From Streptomyces sp. H39-S7 (GTDB lineage: Bacteria > Actinomycetota > Actinomycetes > Streptomycetales > Streptomycetaceae), in contig NZ_JAPVLU010000013.1 in NCBI RefSeq assembly GCF_027158205.1, forward strand, positions 124,001-188,000: a stretch of DNA of 64,000 bases, written 5' to 3'. The first letter of the stretch is position 1. The number at the start of each line of letters is the position of its first letter. The notes under the pieces were generated by a model that saw only the letters and a list, made by a program, of their open reading frames with translations, did not search any database and had not been told where the DNA came from. This document shows positions 26,048-33,389 of this stretch, piece by piece. The position numbers were made by a program, and so were the translations under genes.

Positions 26048-26965
26048 CGCCTTCTTCGCGGCGCGCTTGGCCGCCCGCTTGGCCGGGACCTTCGCGACCG
26101 GCTCGGGGGCCGGCTCGGAGGCCGACCCGGTCGATGCGGTGGCCCGGGGGGCGTCCGCGCCGCCCCCCGACGACTTCTGGGACGAGATGAACGTCGGCAG
26201 GATGAAGTCGTGGATGAGCCCCTTGGCATCCCTGACCAGCGGACGGAACACCCGGTACCGCGAGAGGCTGACGACCTTCGCCACCAGCGGGGTGCACCGC
26301 TTGACGAAGTTCCGGGTGCGCTCGGTGTCGTCGGTGCGGTCGAAGACCCAGTACAGCACCACGATCATGAGGTGCAGCCAGAGCAGGTCCGGGAGGAGCT
26401 CGGCCAGTTCGGCGTCGAGCTTGGGGGCCAGGTCCGAGCCGTTCAGCACCTCGTCGAAGATGGCGACGGCGGTGGCGCGCGCCGGGTGCGACTCGTTCGA
26501 GAACGGGCTGAGCGGGCTGTCCGGGTCGGCCGCGGTGCGGAAGAACTGCGACGCGAACTCGTGGTACGGCGCCGCGCAGTCCACCCACGAGGTGAGGGCG
26601 ATCTCCAGGCGCTTGGAGAAGTCGGTGACGCCGGCCATCTTGGCGTGCGCGTCGACCGCGTGCTCGTGCGTCATCCGGTCGTAGAAGCCCTGGATCAGGT
26701 ACTCCTTCGACCCGAAGTAGTAGTAGGCGTTGCCGACCGACACCCCGGCCTCGGTCGCGATCGCCCGCATCGTCGTCTTGTTGTAGCCGCGCTCCTGGAA
26801 CATCCGCATCGCGGTGTCCAGGATCAGCGCCCGGGTCAGCTCGCTCTTGTCGGTCTTCGGACGCGCCCGGCCGCCCGGCAGTTCGGCGGCCGGGGCGGCG
26901 TCGTCGGACGGGCTACGGTCAGTTTCTTCCACAGGTGTGAGCCTAACCGCCGTGCCGGCACGCAT
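26033..26965 (-). CDS. TetR-family regulator with Lys/Ala-rich C-terminal tail
   Basis: 310 residues, longer than the usual 190-230. Residues 1-45 are charged and disordered; the TetR HTH follows (I-L-D-T-A-M-R-M-F-Q-E-R-G-Y-N-K-T-T-M-R-A-I-A near 50-70, then V-S-V-G-N-A-Y-Y-Y-F-G-S-K). The C-terminal ligand domain runs to about 265. The tail ends P-A-K-R-A-A-K-R-A-A-K-K, a histone H1-like basic extension. The start at 26965 has GAGGA 8 nt before it and overlaps the DCC-type gene by 23 nt; a GTG at 26932 is possible. It ends the operon and probably represses it through the TTGAACGTGTTCAA sites. Confidence 0.88.
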   Translation of the reverse strand: MRAGTAVRLTPVEETDRSPSDDAAPAAELPGGRARPKTDKSELTRALILDTAMRMFQERGYNKTTMRAIATEAGVSVGNAYYYFGSKEYLIQGFYDRMTHEHAVDAHAKMAGVTDFSKRLEIALTSWVDCAAPYHEFASQFFRTAADPDSPLSPFSNESHPARATAVAIFDEVLNGSDLAPKLDAELAELLPDLLWLHLMIVVLYWVFDRTDDTERTRNFVKRCTPLVAKVVSLSRYRVFRPLVRDAKGLIHDFILPTFISSQKSSGGGADAPRATASTGSASEPAPEPVAKVPAKRAAKRAAKKASRAQ

Positions 26966-27590
26966 CGCCGCAGTCCTCGTGGGACGGCAGCGGTGACCCG
27001 GCGGGCCGGCCGGTGCTGGGGTTCTGGGCCCGCTCCCAACCCGTTCCGGGCGGCGCCCAGGCGGTCCGGCCGGGCCCCCAGCCGTTGTTCTGCCCCTGGC
27101 CGGGCTGCGCCCAGCCGTTCTGGCCGGGCCTCGGCCGGTGGCTGTCCGGGGGGACGCCCCAGCCGCTGTACGGGTTGGCCGCCGCCCGGTACTTGGCGGC
27201 CGCCAGGACCGCGGCACGGGCGAGCGGCGCCCCGACCGGGGTGCTGAAGCGGTGTGCCATCGGCCGGTATTCGGCGAGCGCCCAGAGGACGACGATCCAG
27301 GCGGCGTCCCCCGTGTAGAGCTGCCCCTGGTCGCCGATGACGGTGATGCGGCTCAGGGTCGAGGCGTGGTCGAGGTCCGGGTACCGGCCGCGCGCCTCGG
27401 GGGAGCAGGCCGGGACGAGGTCCAGCGGGACGAGTTGGCGCTGCCGTCCGAGCCAGCCGCGCACGAAGGAGCAGAGCTTGCAGTCGGCGTCGTACAGGAC
27501 GGTCAGCCGGCGGACCGGGGCGCGGGCGTCCCGGCCGGCCGTCACCGCGGTGTCCGCGGCGGAGGTGCTGTGGGTGGCGTCGGCGGCCAT
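26943..27590 (-). CDS. DCC-type thiol-disulfide oxidoreductase family (DUF393) protein
   Basis: 215 residues. The DCC domain (about 25-140) starts with L-Y-D-A-D-C-K-L-C, the DxxCxxC redox motif. It is followed by a Pro/Gly/Gln/Trp low-complexity tail and a final Cys-rich end (H-E-D-C-G-D-A-C-R-H). The real redox partner is unknown. The gene lies between the membrane protein and the TetR regulator, with no gap on either side. The tail looks repetitive (G-W-G-P-G-R-T-A-W-A-P) and disordered. Being in the operon under TTGAACGTGTTCAA operators suggests an oxidative or xenobiotic response, but this is inference. Confidence 0.85.
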   Translation of the reverse strand: MAADATHSTSAADTAVTAGRDARAPVRRLTVLYDADCKLCSFVRGWLGRQRQLVPLDLVPACSPEARGRYPDLDHASTLSRITVIGDQGQLYTGDAAWIVVLWALAEYRPMAHRFSTPVGAPLARAAVLAAAKYRAAANPYSGWGVPPDSHRPRPGQNGWAQPGQGQNNGWGPGRTAWAPPGTGWERAQNPSTGRPAGSPLPSHEDCGDACRHGG

Positions 27591-27595
27591 GGTGG

Positions 27596-28006
27596 TCAGT
27601 GCGCCGGGGTGGCGGGGGTGGTCCAGCCCTGCGGCGGCACCGGCGGGAGCTGCTCCTTCTCCATGATGCCCCGGCGGCGGATCTTGTTGAGGATGAAGAC
27701 GTTGCCGAGGTGCAGGACACCGAGGACGAGCAGGACGACCCCGAGCTTGACCGACAGCGCCTCGAAGAGGCCGCGGGCGTCCTCCACCGCGTCGGCGGCC
27801 TTGAGGTACAGGGCGACGAAGCCGAAGTTGACGAGGTAGAAGCCGACGACCAGGAGGTGGTTGACGGCCTCGGCGAGCTTCTCGTTGCCGTGCAGCACGT
27901 CGGCGAGGAAGATCCGCCCGTTGGTGCTGAGGGTGCGCGCGACCCAGATGGTCAGACCGATGCTGATGAGCAGGTAGACGACGTACGCGACGACCGTGAG
28001 GTCCAT
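27596..28006 (-). CDS. four-TM membrane protein, first gene of TetR-controlled operon
   Basis: 136 residues with four hydrophobic segments (V-A-Y-V-V-Y-L-L-I-S-I, H-L-L-V-V-G-F-Y-L-V-N-F-G-F-V-A-L-Y, L-G-V-V-L-L-V-L-G-V-L-H and an N-terminal half helix) and a charged C-terminus. No domain is recognised. The ATG at 28006 is chosen because AAAGGG lies 7 nt upstream; the upstream extension is not hydrophobic. It begins the operon with the DCC protein and TetR. Paired operators lie 37-96 nt before the start. It could be the membrane partner of the DCC redox protein. Confidence 0.8.
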   Translation of the reverse strand: MDLTVVAYVVYLLISIGLTIWVARTLSTNGRIFLADVLHGNEKLAEAVNHLLVVGFYLVNFGFVALYLKAADAVEDARGLFEALSVKLGVVLLVLGVLHLGNVFILNKIRRRGIMEKEQLPPVPPQGWTTPATPAH

Positions 28007-28042
28007 GGTCCATCCCTTTGCGAGAGACTTGGCTGCAATGAC

Positions 28043-28056
28043 TTGAACGTGTTCAA
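28043..28056 (-). promoter_or_regulatory. TetR operator, proximal copy
   Basis: TTGAACGTGTTCAA, an inverted repeat with arms TTGAAC/GTTCAA around GT. An identical copy is centred 46 bp upstream. It lies between the start of the promoter transcript and the first gene (37 nt before the ATG). Confidence 0.7.
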
Positions 28057-28073
28057 AACTTCTGACAGGCCTG

Positions 28074-28102
28074 ACTGTAGACCTATTTTTGAACGTGTTC
28101 AA
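28074..28102 (-). promoter_or_regulatory. promoter of the membrane-protein/DCC/TetR operon overlapping the distal operator
   Basis: On the minus strand a -35 TTGAAC (28102-28097) and a -10 TACAGT (28079-28074) are separated by exactly 17 nt. The -35 is the left arm of the second TTGAACGTGTTCAA operator (28089-28102). A repressor bound here would cover the -35, and the proximal copy would cover the early transcript. Confidence 0.65.
28089..28102 (-). promoter_or_regulatory. TetR operator, distal copy
   Basis: TTGAACGTGTTCAA, identical to the copy at 28043-28056. It contains the -35 hexamer of the operon promoter. Confidence 0.7.
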
Positions 28103-28126
28103 CCATGGGTCGCACGGGAAAATGAA

Positions 28127-28166
28127 AACGCCGGGCGGGCCTGAGGAATCAGGCCCGCCCGGCGTT
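28127..28166 (-). terminator. MMPL terminator
   Basis: A perfect 18-bp stem (28127-28144 with 28149-28166; left arm starts AACGCCGGGCGGGCC) closed by a GGAA tetraloop. It begins 18 nt past the MMPL stop on the minus strand. The strongest hairpin of the window. Confidence 0.85.
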
Positions 28167-28183
28167 CCGGGGACAGCGGGAGG

Positions 28184-30901
28184 TCAGTCGCGCGAGTGGC
28201 TCAGCTCCAGGTCGAGGCCGTCGCCCCCGTCGCCGTCCTCGCCGCCGCCCACCGTGACCGTGGCGGGGAAGGGCGGGTAGCCCATCGTCAGCAGGGTGTA
28301 GCGGCCCGGGTAGAGGTCGGCGAAGGCGTAGCCGCCGTCCTTGCCCGTCTGGATGACGCCGACCTCCTTGCCGTCCGCGTCCTGGAGGACGACCCGCGCG
28401 TCGTCGACGGGGTCGCCCTTCGCGGTGCGCACCGTGCCGGAGAGGGTGCCGGTGCCGCTGAGCCGCAGATCGCACTCGACGGGACGGTCGGACGTCATGA
28501 CGCTCGCCGTCTGCGGGTGGTGCCCGTCCGCGTTCGCGACCAGGACGTACGACCCGCTGCCGGGCGTCGGCAGGCTGAACGTGCCGTCCTCGCCCGCCGT
28601 GAGCCGGCCGACCTGGCGGCCGTCGGCGGCGATCAGGGTGAGCTCCGAGCGCGGGATGGGCAGTCCGAAGGCCCCGCGGACGGTGCCGCGCACGGACGGG
28701 CCGCCGTTCTTCTGCAGCGGGATGACGACGCCCGGCGCCGAGGTGTCGGCATCGTCCGGCGCGCCCTCGACCGCCAGGTGCGGCAGCCGCTTGTCGAGCC
28801 AGTCCGGCAGCCACCAGTTGGAGTTGCCGAACATGTGCATCAGCGAGGGGACGAGGACCGTCCGCAGGATGAACGCGTCGAGCGCGACCGCTCCCGCGAG
28901 GCCGACGCCGAACATCGCGATGACGCGTTCCCCGTTGAGGACGAAGGCGGTGAAGACGCAGATCATGATGACGGCCGCCGAGTTGATCACTCGGCTGGTC
29001 TCCGCCAGCCCGACCCGTACCGCACGCGCGTTGTCCTTGGTGTGCACCCACTCCTCGTGCATCCGGCTGACCAGGAAGACCTGGTAGTCCATGGAGAGGC
29101 CGAAGAGCAGCGACAACATGATCACCGGGAGGAAGGCCTCGATCGGCCCCTCGCGGCTGGCGAGCAGCAGATCACCGCCCCAGCCCCACTGGTAGGCCGC
29201 GACCAGCACGCCGAAGGACGCGGCGGCGGCGGCGAGGTTCATCACCGCGGCCGTCAGCGGAACGACGAGGCTGCGGAAGGCGATCAGCAGCAGGACGAAG
29301 CCCAGCGCGATGATCACCGCGACGAAGACGGGCAGCTTGTCCATCAGCACCGCGGCGAAGTCCTTGTACATCGCCGTCTGGCCGCCGACGTACGCCTGCA
29401 TCGTGCTGCCCTTCTCGGCAGCGGGCACGACGTCGGAGCGGAGCCGGTCGATCAGGTCCGAGGTCGCCTTGTCCTGCGGCGACGTGTCCGGCACCGCCTG
29501 GATGACGGCGATCTCGGCGCCCGGCTGCATCGGCAGCGCGGCGGCGAAGGTGATGCCCTTGGTCGCGTTGAGTTTGCCGACCAGGGTCTGCACCGCGGCC
29601 TTGTCGGTGTCCGACTTCACTTCGGCGAGGATCGTCAGCGGGCCGTTGAAGCCCGCGCCGAACCCGTCGGCGAGGAGGTCGTACGCCTTGCGGGTGGTCG
29701 TCGTGTCCTTGTTGTTGCCCTGGTCGGAGGAGCCGAGGCGCAAGGAGAGCACCGGCACGGCCAGGGTGGCCATCATCGCGATGGCGACCACGGAGAGCAC
29801 CCGCGGGTGCCGCTCCACGAACGACGACCAGCGGGCGGCGGCGCCGGTTTCCAGCTTCGCCTCCGGGCCGTTGGCGGCCAGCTTGCGCCGCTGGCGGCGG
29901 GAGAGCACGCGGTTGCCGAGGACGCCGAGCATCGCGGGCAGCAGGGTGATGGCCGCGGCGACACTCAGGACGACGGTCAGCGAGGCGGCGATGGCAACGC
30001 CGTTGAGGAAACTCAGGCCCATCGCGAACATGCCGAGCAGCGCGATGCAGACCGTGCCGCCCGCGAACAGCACCGCGCGCCCCGAGGTGTTGACCGCCGT
30101 CACGGCGGCCTCCTCCGGGGTCAGCCCGCGCAGGATGCCCTTGCGGTGCCGGGTGACGATGAAGAGCGCGTAGTCGATGCCCACGCCCAGGCCCACGAGC
30201 ATGGCCAGGACCGGTGCGAAGTCGGCGACGGCCATGCCGTGGCTGAGCAGGAGGATCGCGGACGAGGCGGTGAAGATGGCGAACAGCGCGGTGATGATCG
30301 GCATCAGCATGCCGAGGACCGAACCGAGCGCGAGGAAGAGGACGACGGCCGCGGCCGCGACACCGACCAGCTCGCTCAGCCCCTGCGGAGGCTCCTGGGC
30401 CATCTGGATCGCCTGGCCGCCGGCCTCGACCTCCAGGCCGCTGCCCCCCGTGTCCTGCACGATCTGGACGAGCTTCTTCACCTCCTCCTTGTCCAGCTCG
30501 TTGCCGAGCTTGGTGAAGGTGACGGCCGCGTAGGCGGTCCTGCCGTCCTTGCTGACCTTCGCCGCGCCCTCGGGCGCGTACGGGCTCGCGATCGTGCCGA
30601 CGTCGGCCACGTCGCTCTTGATCTTCTGGAGCGCAGCGGTCATCTTCTGCTGGACCGCGGCGTCCCGGACGGAGCCCTGGTCCACGTGCCAGACGATGTT
30701 GTCGGTCTCGCCGGCCTGCGCGGGGAAGGCCTTGTCCATCAGCTTGAGGACCTGCGCGGACTCGGTTCCGGGCAGCTCGAAGACGTTGGCGTAGGCGCTC
30801 CCTGCGGCGCCGCCCGCGCCGCCGAAGCCGGCCATGACGAGCACCCACAACCCGATCACCAGCCACTTGCGCCTAAAGCACCAACGTGCCAATGCGGCCA
30901 C
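28184..30901 (-). CDS. MMPL/RND-family exporter fused to carboxypeptidase-regulatory-like domains
   Basis: 905 residues, about 150-180 more than a simple actinobacterial MMPL exporter. Twelve transmembrane helices in two halves with large outer loops; the helix-4 segment has G-V-G-I-D-Y-A-L-F and the repeat has G-L-S-M-D-Y-Q-V-F (proton-relay Asp). From about 730 two beta-sandwich repeats follow, each with the V-x-G-T-V-x-x-x-x-G-x-P pattern (S-V-R-G-T-V-R-G-A-F-G-L and T-L-S-G-T-V-R-T-A-K-G-D). They end in an acidic Gly-rich tail. Exported substrate unknown; siderophores, lipids or antibiotics are typical. It is divergent from a two-component system, a likely controller. Confidence 0.92.
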   Translation of the reverse strand: MAALARWCFRRKWLVIGLWVLVMAGFGGAGGAAGSAYANVFELPGTESAQVLKLMDKAFPAQAGETDNIVWHVDQGSVRDAAVQQKMTAALQKIKSDVADVGTIASPYAPEGAAKVSKDGRTAYAAVTFTKLGNELDKEEVKKLVQIVQDTGGSGLEVEAGGQAIQMAQEPPQGLSELVGVAAAAVVLFLALGSVLGMLMPIITALFAIFTASSAILLLSHGMAVADFAPVLAMLVGLGVGIDYALFIVTRHRKGILRGLTPEEAAVTAVNTSGRAVLFAGGTVCIALLGMFAMGLSFLNGVAIAASLTVVLSVAAAITLLPAMLGVLGNRVLSRRQRRKLAANGPEAKLETGAAARWSSFVERHPRVLSVVAIAMMATLAVPVLSLRLGSSDQGNNKDTTTTRKAYDLLADGFGAGFNGPLTILAEVKSDTDKAAVQTLVGKLNATKGITFAAALPMQPGAEIAVIQAVPDTSPQDKATSDLIDRLRSDVVPAAEKGSTMQAYVGGQTAMYKDFAAVLMDKLPVFVAVIIALGFVLLLIAFRSLVVPLTAAVMNLAAAAASFGVLVAAYQWGWGGDLLLASREGPIEAFLPVIMLSLLFGLSMDYQVFLVSRMHEEWVHTKDNARAVRVGLAETSRVINSAAVIMICVFTAFVLNGERVIAMFGVGLAGAVALDAFILRTVLVPSLMHMFGNSNWWLPDWLDKRLPHLAVEGAPDDADTSAPGVVIPLQKNGGPSVRGTVRGAFGLPIPRSELTLIAADGRQVGRLTAGEDGTFSLPTPGSGSYVLVANADGHHPQTASVMTSDRPVECDLRLSGTGTLSGTVRTAKGDPVDDARVVLQDADGKEVGVIQTGKDGGYAFADLYPGRYTLLTMGYPPFPATVTVGGGEDGDGGDGLDLELSHSRD

Positions 30902-31072
30902 GGTCCCAGCTCCTTCACTCGCTGCCGACGGTCACTGCCGAGCATGATTCCTCCGCAGTCTGCTCAGCCTCCGTGCCGGGACCGGGCCGTTACAAGGTGA
31001 ATCGGGATCTCTCAGGGAACTCCCAAGTTGTCTCCAGTGGGTCTGTGGGTCATCACTGCCGATACTTGAGCC

Positions 31073-31774
31073 ATGGAGAACCCCGAGAGTCCGGCCACCG
31101 TACTGATCGTCGAGGACGAGCCAGGCATTGCGGATATTCTCCGAATTACCCTGAAATACCATGGCTTCACGGTGTACCACGCGGCCACCGGCCGGCAGGC
31201 CGTCATCGCCGCCCGCGAGCACCGGCCCGACCTGGTGCTGCTCGACGTGATGCTGCCGGACGGCAACGGCTGGGAGGTCTGCCGCACGCTGCGCGCCGAA
31301 CGCGACGACCTCGCGGTGATCTTCGTGACCGCCCGGGACGCGCCGCGCGACGTCGTCGGCGGCCTCGCCCTCGGCGGCGACGACTACATCACCAAGCCGT
31401 TCGGCGTGGACGAGGTGGTCGCCCGGGTGCACGCCGTGCTCCGCAGGACGCGGCGCGAACCGGAGGCGGCGGACCCCGTACTGCGCCACGGCGACCTGGA
31501 GATGGACGAGACGACGTACACCGTCCGCCGCGCCGGCGAGCCGGTCGATCTGACCCCCACCGAGTACAACCTGCTGCGGCACCTGCTGCGCAACGCCGGG
31601 CGGATCGTCACCAAGGAGCAGTTGCTGCAGCACGTCTGGCAGTACGACACGGTCGTCGAGTCGACCGTCGTCGAGACCTACATCAGCTATCTGCGGCGCA
31701 AGCTCGACCGGCTCGGGCCGCCGCTCATCGAGACCCGGCGCGGCATCGGCTACGGGCTGCGGGCGCTGGCATGA
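31073..31774 (+). CDS. OmpR/PhoB-type response regulator
   Basis: 233 residues. Receiver domain (about 8-122) with acidic pocket V-E-D-E, phospho-acceptor Asp in L-V-L-L-D-V-M-L-P-D, T in F-V-T-A-R-D and Lys in T-K-P-F. The C-terminal winged helix (about 140-230) carries L-T-P-T-E-Y-N-L-L-R-H-L and the R-R-G-I-G-Y end. The gene is immediately followed by the sensor kinase (ATGA overlap). It is divergent from the MMPL exporter across a 171-nt gap. An AT-containing GATACT lies 11 nt before the ATG with no ribosome site, so the transcript may be almost leaderless. Confidence 0.95.
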   Translation: MENPESPATVLIVEDEPGIADILRITLKYHGFTVYHAATGRQAVIAAREHRPDLVLLDVMLPDGNGWEVCRTLRAERDDLAVIFVTARDAPRDVVGGLALGGDDYITKPFGVDEVVARVHAVLRRTRREPEAADPVLRHGDLEMDETTYTVRRAGEPVDLTPTEYNLLRHLLRNAGRIVTKEQLLQHVWQYDTVVESTVVETYISYLRRKLDRLGPPLIETRRGIGYGLRALA

Positions 31775-33378
31775 GGCTCGGGTTCGGGACGTTCGGGCTC
31801 GGCACGCGCTGGAGCGGCGGACGCGGCGGTGGAGACGGCCGTGGCGGTGGAGACGGCCGCGACGAACGCGGCTCCGGGAAGCGGCCGGACGGCAAGCGCT
31901 GCTTCTGGCCGCGCCCCCGCTCGCTGCGCGGGCGCTTCACGATGGCCAACGTCACCTTCCTGGCCATCGGCCTGGTGATGGCGGGCGCGGCCAGCCTCAT
32001 CGGCATGTACACCATGCTGATCGGCGAGATAGACGCCTCGTTGAAGACCTCCCAGCAGGCGATGTCCTCCACGCCGTTCACCAGTGGCGGCCTGCAACAG
32101 CTCTGCACGATGGCCGGCATGCTGCAGACCGACAACGGCGGCAAGGTCGTCGCCCAGGCCTTCGACCAGGACCTGTTCCTGGTGCTCGACTCCCACGGCC
32201 GGATCTCCACGGTGTGCGAGGGCAACGTGGCCAACCTCAACGAGGAGCGCCGCAGTCTCGCGTCGGCGCTGCCGGACGTGAAGGCGCTCGCGTCGTCCGG
32301 CGACGCCGCGACCGTGCACAGTGACGGGAACTACTACCGGGTCATGGTCGCCCGCCTCGGCGACGGCACCATGGTCGTCAAGGGGATGCGGCTCAACGGG
32401 GTGCGGCGGGCGGTCGGCCACCTCCTCATCGTCGAGGTCATCGACAGCGTCGTGCTGCTGGGCCTGCTCGCGATGGGCTCGCTGACCGCCGCCCGCCGGC
32501 GGCTGCGACCGCTGGAGGACATGGTCGAGACGGCGTCCGCCATCTCCGAGGGCGACCTCTCCCGGCGGATCGCCACCGCCTCGCACGGCAGCACCGAGGT
32601 CGAGCAGCTCAGCGCCGCGCTCAACGCCATGCTCCAGCAGATCGAGACGGCGCTCACCAGCAGCGAGCGGGCCACCGCCCAGCTCCGCCAGTTCCTCGCC
32701 GACGCCTCCCACGAGCTGCGCACGCCGCTCGCCTCCGTCCGCGGCTACCTCCAGCTCTACGAGAAGGGGATGCTCGACCCCGACGAGAAGGAGCGTGCCC
32801 TGACCCGGGTCTCCGCCGAGGCGCTGCGGATGAGCCGCCTCGTCGACGAACTCCTCGCCCTCGCCCGGCTGGAGGACCGGCCGGCGCTCGCGCCGCGCCC
32901 TGTCGACCTGACGCAGCTGGTCAGGGACGGCATATCGGATCTCACCATGCAGCAGCCGCAGCGGCCGATCGCGCTGGTCCTGCCGGGCTGTGTGGAGGTG
33001 CTGGGGGACGAGGCGCAGTTGCGGCAGATCCTCGGGAACCTGCTCAGCAACGTCCGGGTGCACACTCCGGCGGAGTCCCCGCTGACCGTGGAGGTCGTCC
33101 GCCGGGACGAGGACGTCCTGTTGCGGATCACCGACTCCGGCCCGGGTCTGTCACCGCAGGACGCCGCCCGCGCCTTCGACCGCTTCTTCCGCGCCGACCC
33201 CGACCGGGCCCGGGACACCGGCGGCGCGGGCCTCGGGATGTCGATCGTCCAGGCCGCGGTCGACGCCCACCACGGATCGGTCCGCCTCGACACCGCCCCG
33301 GGCACCGGGCTCACGGTCCGCGTCACCCTCCCGGCGGTCCGTCCGGCCGAACTCGCGGGTGAGGCGGCCCCGCGCTGA
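31771..33378 (+). CDS. HAMP-containing sensor histidine kinase
   Basis: 535 residues. Gly/Arg-rich N-terminus with two 18-bp repeats (31825-31860), first transmembrane helix at about 60-85, an extracytoplasmic sensor region with two Cys (about 110-150), second helix near 220. A HAMP domain follows, then the HisKA box D-A-S-H-E-L-R-T-P-L (phospho-His) and the HATPase region with L-S-N-V-R-V-H-T (N box), D-S-G-P-G-L and G-G-A-G-L-G-M-S-I-V. It is coupled to the regulator gene by a 4-nt overlap. Probable signal: an envelope or export state, given the adjacent MMPL exporter. The real ligand is not known. Confidence 0.94.
   Translation: MRLGFGTFGLGTRWSGGRGGGDGRGGGDGRDERGSGKRPDGKRCFWPRPRSLRGRFTMANVTFLAIGLVMAGAASLIGMYTMLIGEIDASLKTSQQAMSSTPFTSGGLQQLCTMAGMLQTDNGGKVVAQAFDQDLFLVLDSHGRISTVCEGNVANLNEERRSLASALPDVKALASSGDAATVHSDGNYYRVMVARLGDGTMVVKGMRLNGVRRAVGHLLIVEVIDSVVLLGLLAMGSLTAARRRLRPLEDMVETASAISEGDLSRRIATASHGSTEVEQLSAALNAMLQQIETALTSSERATAQLRQFLADASHELRTPLASVRGYLQLYEKGMLDPDEKERALTRVSAEALRMSRLVDELLALARLEDRPALAPRPVDLTQLVRDGISDLTMQQPQRPIALVLPGCVEVLGDEAQLRQILGNLLSNVRVHTPAESPLTVEVVRRDEDVLLRITDSGPGLSPQDAARAFDRFFRADPDRARDTGGAGLGMSIVQAAVDAHHGSVRLDTAPGTGLTVRVTLPAVRPAELAGEAAPR
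31825..31860 (+). repeat. 18-bp tandem repeat in the kinase N-terminus
   Basis: GGCGGTGGAGACGGCCGT and GGCGGTGGAGACGGCCGC adjoin (17 of 18 identical) and encode G-G-G-D-G-R twice. Located before the first transmembrane helix, so length change would keep the frame. Confidence 0.7.
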
Positions 33379-33389
33379 ATCGGTGCCGC

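Noticed and set aside
28196..31000. 934-codon open frame antisense to the MMPL gene
   Set aside because: Its product is Arg/His/Asp-rich with no protein-like pattern; it mirrors the codon bias of the MMPL gene.
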